Source: Seonamhaeicola aphaedonensis
GTDB taxonomy: Bacteria; Bacteroidota; Bacteroidia; Flavobacteriales; Flavobacteriaceae
Direction of reading: 5' to 3'
DNA: 64,000 nucleotides
Assembly (NCBI RefSeq): GCF_003386195.1
Contig: NZ_QRDX01000005.1
Location: forward strand, 252,801-316,800
The position numbers and the translations under genes are program-made. The notes beneath the pieces were generated by a model, which was not told where the DNA came from, ran no database searches, and saw only the letters and a list, made by a program, of their open reading frames with translations. Of the stretch, positions 59,797-64,000 are shown in pieces. The first letter of the stretch is position 1. Every line of letters starts with the position of its first letter.

Positions 59797-62700
59797 TTAA
59801 TATTTAATTAACTGCTTTACTACACTTTTACCAAATTCTAAACTTGTTAATTTCAAGAAATATGCACCTTCAGACAAACTTTCTAGATCAAATATTACAA
59901 TTTTAGAATTAATACTATTCCTAGCAGAACTGTATATTAATCTACCATTAACATCAAATAACTTAACTTGAAACTTCTTGTTATTTAGATTTAAAGGTAA
60001 GTTTATACTAATTTGATTTCTGAAAGGGTTTGGATTTATATTCAAGTTATTTAATGTAAAGTTTTCAGAACTTAATGTTTGATCGAATCCATCACAGTCT
60101 TCATCTATACCATTATTTGGTATTTCTATTCCATTGGGATTTAAGGTGTCATCGTTATCATCACAATCATCAGCAGTAGGAGCTACGAGCGAATGATTGG
60201 CCGATGGCTGCTCACAGGCGGTCACTGAGGATACACTTCCGAAGAAGGTATCGTTATCATTATCCACACCGATGTACCAAGTTTGGCCTGGGAACTCATT
60301 GTCGTCGTTGTCGTCACAATCGTCTGCAGTAGGCGCTACTAAGCTATATCCTGCAGGCTGCTCACAGGCGGTCACGGAATTGACACTTCCAAAGAAGGTA
60401 TCGTTATCGTTATCCACACCGATGTACCATGTTTGTCCTGGAAACTCGTTGGCATCGTTATCATCACAGTCGTCTGCAGTAGGCGCTACTAAGCTATACC
60501 CAACAGGCTGCTCACAGGCGGTCACGGAATTGACACTTCCGAAGAAGGTATCGTTATCGTTATCCACCCCAATGTACCAAGTTTGTCCCGGGAACTCATT
60601 GGCATCGTTATCATCACAGTCGTCTGCAGTAGGCGCTACTAAGCTATATCCTGCAGGCTGCTCACAGGCGGTCACGGAATTGACACTTCCGAAGAAGGTA
60701 TCGTTATCATTATCCACACCGATGTACCATGTTTGACCAGGGAACTCATTGGCATCGTTATCATCACAGTCGTCTACAGTAGGCGCTACTAAGCTATATC
60801 CTGCAGGCTGCTCACAGGCGGTCACTGAGGATACACTTCCGAAGAAGGTATCGTTATCATTATCCACACCGATGTACCATGTTTGACCAGGGAACTCGTT
60901 GGCATCGTTATCATCACAGTCGTCTGCAGTAGGCGCTACTAAGCTATACCCAACAGGCTGCTCACAGGCGGTCACTGAGGATACACTTCCGAAGAAGGTA
61001 TCGTTATCGTTATCCACCCCAATGTACCAAGTTTGTCCTGGGAACTCATTGGCATCGTTATCATCACAGTCGGTATTGTCTAAAACATAACCAGAAGGTT
61101 GAGTAATGGCATCTTGAAATACCAGAGGATTTCCGAAACCATCAGAGTCAGAATCCTGATACCATGTTTGGTTAGTGAGAGTTACTGTTAAACCAATATT
61201 ATCGATTGCCATGTCACTTCTTGGTTGCCCTGAAGGCACTGTGCCTATAAATCTTAATTTTATATATTTATTTATGTATGAGTCTAGACTAATAGTATTG
61301 GTAAGCCATGATGTTCCTTGATCACCAGACAATGTCCAAAGTTGAGACCAACTAGCACCATTATTATCTGAAATTTCTAAAGTTAAATCTCCCATATTGC
61401 TACCAGACATATGATATGAATAAGAAAAGGAAGCACTGGAAGTTGCGTTTAAATTGAAACAAGGACTAATAAGTATTAGATTTCCTGTTCCGTCATTTGA
61501 TTCTGCATATAAATAATAAAAACCTTCATCTGCACTAGATGGACCTGTACTACCTGTTGAAGTAGAGCCAGAATTAATATTCCAATCAATATTGTCAGAT
61601 ACTTCTTGAGTCCAATCACCTAATCCTCCAGTTCCTGAACCTTCAAAGCTTTCAGAATAAGGAAAAGTGTCTACCAATGTGCCTGTACATGGAGGTTGGA
61701 ATATCACCTCAAAAGATTGTTCGACGTCAGTAGCAGGGTTGTAGGTGGTGTTTCCTGATTGGCTTGCCCTAACGGTTACGAAACCAGTTGTACCATTAAG
61801 CGTAATGGTATTTCCAGATACCGAAGCAGGTCCTGATACGATGGAGAAGCTAACAGGCAACCCAGAGGAAGCCGTTGCATTCACTTGGAACGGGGCATCG
61901 GTTGTAAACTTATCACTAATAGAGTCGAAGGTAATAGTTTGTGGGATATTAGTTGAATTGGTTATGATTCTAAAGTCATCGAATACAAAGCCATCGAAAG
62001 TCGTTGTGTAGCTGTCCTGATTGTTTGTAGAATCAGTATTGAAGCTAAACCTAAGAAAAACGTTAGCTTGGTTAAAGAATGAACTATTTTCTGAGGCAGA
62101 TATAACGATTTCCTCCATAACCCATTTGTCTTGTGTATCGCCATCATAAAGCTGTTCACCATCAGGTTGGAAGTTATTGTTTGTAGAGCTTTTACCCGAA
62201 TAGGTATTGTTTTCGTTAGGCGCACCTGGTTTGGTATAGGTGCCACAGAGCGGTGTCCAAGTAGATCCGTTGGTAGAAGCTTCAATTTGTACATAATCAA
62301 AACTACGTTCTAGATCCCACTTGGCGTTATACTGAATAACAGTTTGTATCAGTCCATTAGTACTGATGGCATTATTTAGTTGTAGTGTTTTGCTTTCATT
62401 GTTGTTATATGCACCAGAAGGAGAGTCTGTAATAGCCACTGTTCCAGAAAAGGCGTCATTAGTAGTTCCCCAAGATCCACCAGATGCTGTCCAGTTTGCA
62501 ATGCCATTGGTTTCTTCATTATCTTCAAAAAGTATGGTTGGCGTATAATATTTTATTACGTTGGCCTCGTATATGATACCGTCGTCATTGCTCAACGCAA
62601 CTTTAAACTCAATAGCATCATTGGGTTGTATGCTTCCGTCTAGTGTAAAAGGAACAGATACGTTACGTTGCTCAAGAGTAATCATTCCAGACTGAGCAGG

Positions 62701-64000
62701 AGGATTTGTCAATGAGATGATATTAGAGGATATAGGAGTGAGAGTCAGTGTAAAATCACTATCGGTTTGACCTAGATACTCAATGCCAAAGTTGAAGTTT
62801 CCGTTCAAAGACGTTACGTTAGAAGATGTTAAATCAATAATTTTAGCATATTTACCACTAAAGTAAGCCGCTAGGAAATTGGCTCTCATAGCTCTGCGAG
62901 CTATATCATCAATAAGAAGCGGGTCAGGCCAAAAGCCACTACCAGTAGATCCGGCTTCAGAGCCACCTCCATTCTCAGGAGTCCAAGCCATGGTATCTTT
63001 TCCAGCACCAGGTCCTCCTGTAGAACCCGCTACAGCAGGTCCCATCATCCAGTCGTTCATATTTCCGCTGTTCAGAGCACTAATCTGTGTACTGGGTCCA
63101 TAGGCATACCGGTTAAAATGAGTCATGTCATGGTTATACTTGGCAAATTCATCTTCACGTCTATCCACCCCTGCAAGATCTAGCGTGGCAGGATCTACTC
63201 CCGCATAACCATGTAGCATAGCATTTTTAAAGGAGTGGTGGTTAAGTACTAATTTAAAGTCGTGATCTAGAAAGAAATCTCTAACAATTTGTGATTCATT
63301 TTCAGAAAAGAACGAAGGTCCTCTATAGATCTCGCTACATACATTAGTTGATGATCCACCGTTACCCCAATAGTACCCAAAGTTTCTATTAAGGTCTACA
63401 CCTTCTGATGTTGTACCACAACTACCTCCATAAATATTTCTGTTTTTACGTTGTAGTCCGCCACCATTAGGAGCTATAGCTTCATTATATGCAAGACCAT
63501 CAGAGTTTACAATAGGAATAAAATAGAGTTCTTGGTTGTTAACCAAGCTAGTAATAGCAGGATCAGATCCGTAGTTTTCTAGAATATACCACATGTAGTA
63601 CATTAGGTTCATAAGGCTGGACAGCTCTCTGGAGTGTGTCATTCCAGTATAGAGTGTTTCAGGCTCATTAGGTTCATCGATATCGGGATTATCAGATATA
63701 CGAACATAGTATGTGGTTCTTCCTTCTAACGTAGTTTGTTGGGTAGGAGAGGCATCTGTCTTTACGGATATGATGTTAGGATATAGAGATCGCATAAGGT
63801 CGAGTTCTGCCAGAGCCTCAGAGACAGTAAAACAGCCTCCCATACTACCAAGTTTGAAATTGGTAGGTGTTGGCCAATTGATTTCATCACAGCCATTATA
63901 TTGTCCTATATTATCGAAAAGAATATTAGAGACACTACTTTTACCAAAACCGGCTTTTGCATTTAGACTTGTTTTTTGCGATTCAAGTTCTTTAATGTCC
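59797..64000 (-). CDS. Secreted M14 zinc carboxypeptidase with MAM-like domain and metal-binding-type repeats, T9SS cargo (5' end outside window)
   Basis: 1,400 residues are visible; by comparison with the gene at 48047 about 97 N-terminal residues lie beyond base 64000. The catalytic domain is the same as that gene's, with the HSRE, GVDLNRNFG, NHHSF and TPENGG sites intact. At 61706 the sequence changes abruptly: a MAM-like domain (61180-61690, ending DMAIDNIGL) follows, then seven units of the MopE-type motif (DCDDNDANEFPGQ, WYIGVDNDNDTFFG), six of them nearly identical. The end is a T9SS sorting domain (about 59797-60050, NINPNPFRNQI to KQLIKY). The Asp-rich loops suggest calcium or copper binding; that is family inference. 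Confidence 0.9.
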   Translation of the reverse strand, partial: DIKELESQKTSLNAKAGFGKSSVSNILFDNIGQYNGCDEINWPTPTNFKLGSMGGCFTVSEALAELDLMRSLYPNIISVKTDASPTQQTTLEGRTTYYVRISDNPDIDEPNEPETLYTGMTHSRELSSLMNLMYYMWYILENYGSDPAITSLVNNQELYFIPIVNSDGLAYNEAIAPNGGGLQRKNRNIYGGSCGTTSEGVDLNRNFGYYWGNGGSSTNVCSEIYRGPSFFSENESQIVRDFFLDHDFKLVLNHHSFKNAMLHGYAGVDPATLDLAGVDRREDEFAKYNHDMTHFNRYAYGPSTQISALNSGNMNDWMMGPAVAGSTGGPGAGKDTMAWTPENGGGSEAGSTGSGFWPDPLLIDDIARRAMRANFLAAYFSGKYAKIIDLTSSNVTSLNGNFNFGIEYLGQTDSDFTLTLTPISSNIISLTNPPAQSGMITLEQRNVSVPFTLDGSIQPNDAIEFKVALSNDDGIIYEANVIKYYTPTILFEDNEETNGIANWTASGGSWGTTNDAFSGTVAITDSPSGAYNNNESKTLQLNNAISTNGLIQTVIQYNAKWDLERSFDYVQIEASTNGSTWTPLCGTYTKPGAPNENNTYSGKSSTNNNFQPDGEQLYDGDTQDKWVMEEIVISASENSSFFNQANVFLRFSFNTDSTNNQDSYTTTFDGFVFDDFRIITNSTNIPQTITFDSISDKFTTDAPFQVNATASSGLPVSFSIVSGPASVSGNTITLNGTTGFVTVRASQSGNTTYNPATDVEQSFEVIFQPPCTGTLVDTFPYSESFEGSGTGGLGDWTQEVSDNIDWNINSGSTSTGSTGPSSADEGFYYLYAESNDGTGNLILISPCFNLNATSSASFSYSYHMSGSNMGDLTLEISDNNGASWSQLWTLSGDQGTSWLTNTISLDSYINKYIKLRFIGTVPSGQPRSDMAIDNIGLTVTLTNQTWYQDSDSDGFGNPLVFQDAITQPSGYVLDNTDCDDNDANEFPGQTWYIGVDNDNDTFFGSVSSVTACEQPVGYSLVAPTADDCDDNDANEFPGQTWYIGVDNDNDTFFGSVSSVTACEQPAGYSLVAPTVDDCDDNDANEFPGQTWYIGVDNDNDTFFGSVNSVTACEQPAGYSLVAPTADDCDDNDANEFPGQTWYIGVDNDNDTFFGSVNSVTACEQPVGYSLVAPTADDCDDNDANEFPGQTWYIGVDNDNDTFFGSVNSVTACEQPAGYSLVAPTADDCDDNDDNEFPGQTWYIGVDNDNDTFFGSVSSVTACEQPSANHSLVAPTADDCDDNDDTLNPNGIEIPNNGIDEDCDGFDQTLSSENFTLNNLNINPNPFRNQISINLPLNLNNKKFQVKLFDVNGRLIYSSARNSINSKIVIFDLESLSEGAYFLKLTSLEFGKSVVKQLIKY
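60155..61072. repeat. 150-bp tandem repeat array, six near-identical units
   Basis: Landmark AGGCGCTACT recurs at 60331, 60481, 60631, 60781 and 60931, exactly 150 bases apart, and a sixth, diverged unit starts at 60178 with three extra bases. Each unit encodes 50 residues. Differences are few: A/V and S/N swaps and scattered silent changes. A seventh, older unit (WYQDSDSDGFG) precedes the array in the protein. Confidence 0.93.
61706..63996. repeat. 2.29-kb direct repeat, copy B
   Basis: Partner of 50421-52711. It encodes the same pre-domain, M14 catalytic domain and beta-sandwich. The encoded residues are identical throughout the comparable part. Confidence 0.93.

Noticed and set aside
60197..60736. 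A 179-codon plus-strand frame made of repeated units
   Set aside because: It is the antisense of the 150-bp coding repeat. The T9SS gene on the other strand explains the sequence fully.
60155..61072. CRISPR-like array because of regular spacing
   Set aside because: The whole 150-bp unit is conserved with no variable spacers, and it encodes an in-frame protein repeat.

Overview
The window is chromosomal DNA from a marine-type member of the Bacteroidota, most likely family Flavobacteriaceae. The evidence is low G+C content, three huge genes ending in type IX secretion (T9SS) sorting domains, promoters of the Bacteroidota type (TAnnTTTG at about -7), an OstA-like LPS protein, an OstA/purA/fur/rsh cluster, an acyl-CoA-binding protein beside phospholipid genes, and tandem DUF368 proteins. 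No rRNA, tRNA, CRISPR array, transposase or phage gene was seen.

Layout. 1-156: 3' end of lipB. 239-5075 (minus): rsfS, ftsH, a terminator and new promoter, then a LUD protein, cdsA, psd and an acyl-CoA-binding protein. 5169-9482: birA, an SRPBCC protein, pyrE, a Nudix hydrolase and a SulP transporter. 9524-13314: a HEAT protein, coaD, ddl, a PASTA protein and rluD. 13447-15029: an accessory insertion carrying one G+C-rich alpha/beta hydrolase and strongly structured non-coding DNA. 15250-23376: aconitase, an outer-membrane protein, a CrtW-type ketolase, mazG, and a small GNAT/proC/proB unit preceded by a possible leader peptide. 23467-32904 (minus): DUF349 protein, aroE, two DUF368 (PopT-like) proteins, a TPR protein, a class III aminotransferase and an OstA-like protein. 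32975-37613 (minus): purA, fur, rsh (ppGpp) and rdgB. 37694-47568: a small secreted protein, hpf, rlmH, nadC, a YihY protein, priA, a LytTR regulator, rpsF-rpsR-rplI, a DUF6495-like protein and hisS.

48047-64000 (minus) is the most unusual part: three giant T9SS cargo genes in a row. The outer two are M14 zinc carboxypeptidases sharing a 2.29-kb segment (50421-52711 and 61706-63996) in which I noticed one silent difference. At one sharp breakpoint they switch to unrelated C-terminal halves: fibronectin III/GEVED domains in one, and a MAM-like domain plus a six-copy 150-bp calcium- or copper-binding-type repeat in the other. Between them lies a 2,123-residue HYDIN/LamG surface protein. This looks like recent duplication or gene conversion with module swapping in secreted proteases.

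How the genes work together: most of the window is housekeeping (lipid synthesis, ribosome assembly and hibernation, envelope precursor recycling, stringent response, amino acid and cofactor synthesis). The accessory content is the hydrolase insertion and the secreted protease cluster. I did not find a convincing wholly new defence or mobile system; the strongest leads are the duplicated protease module, the hydrolase insertion and the 33-codon leader before the GNAT/pro genes.
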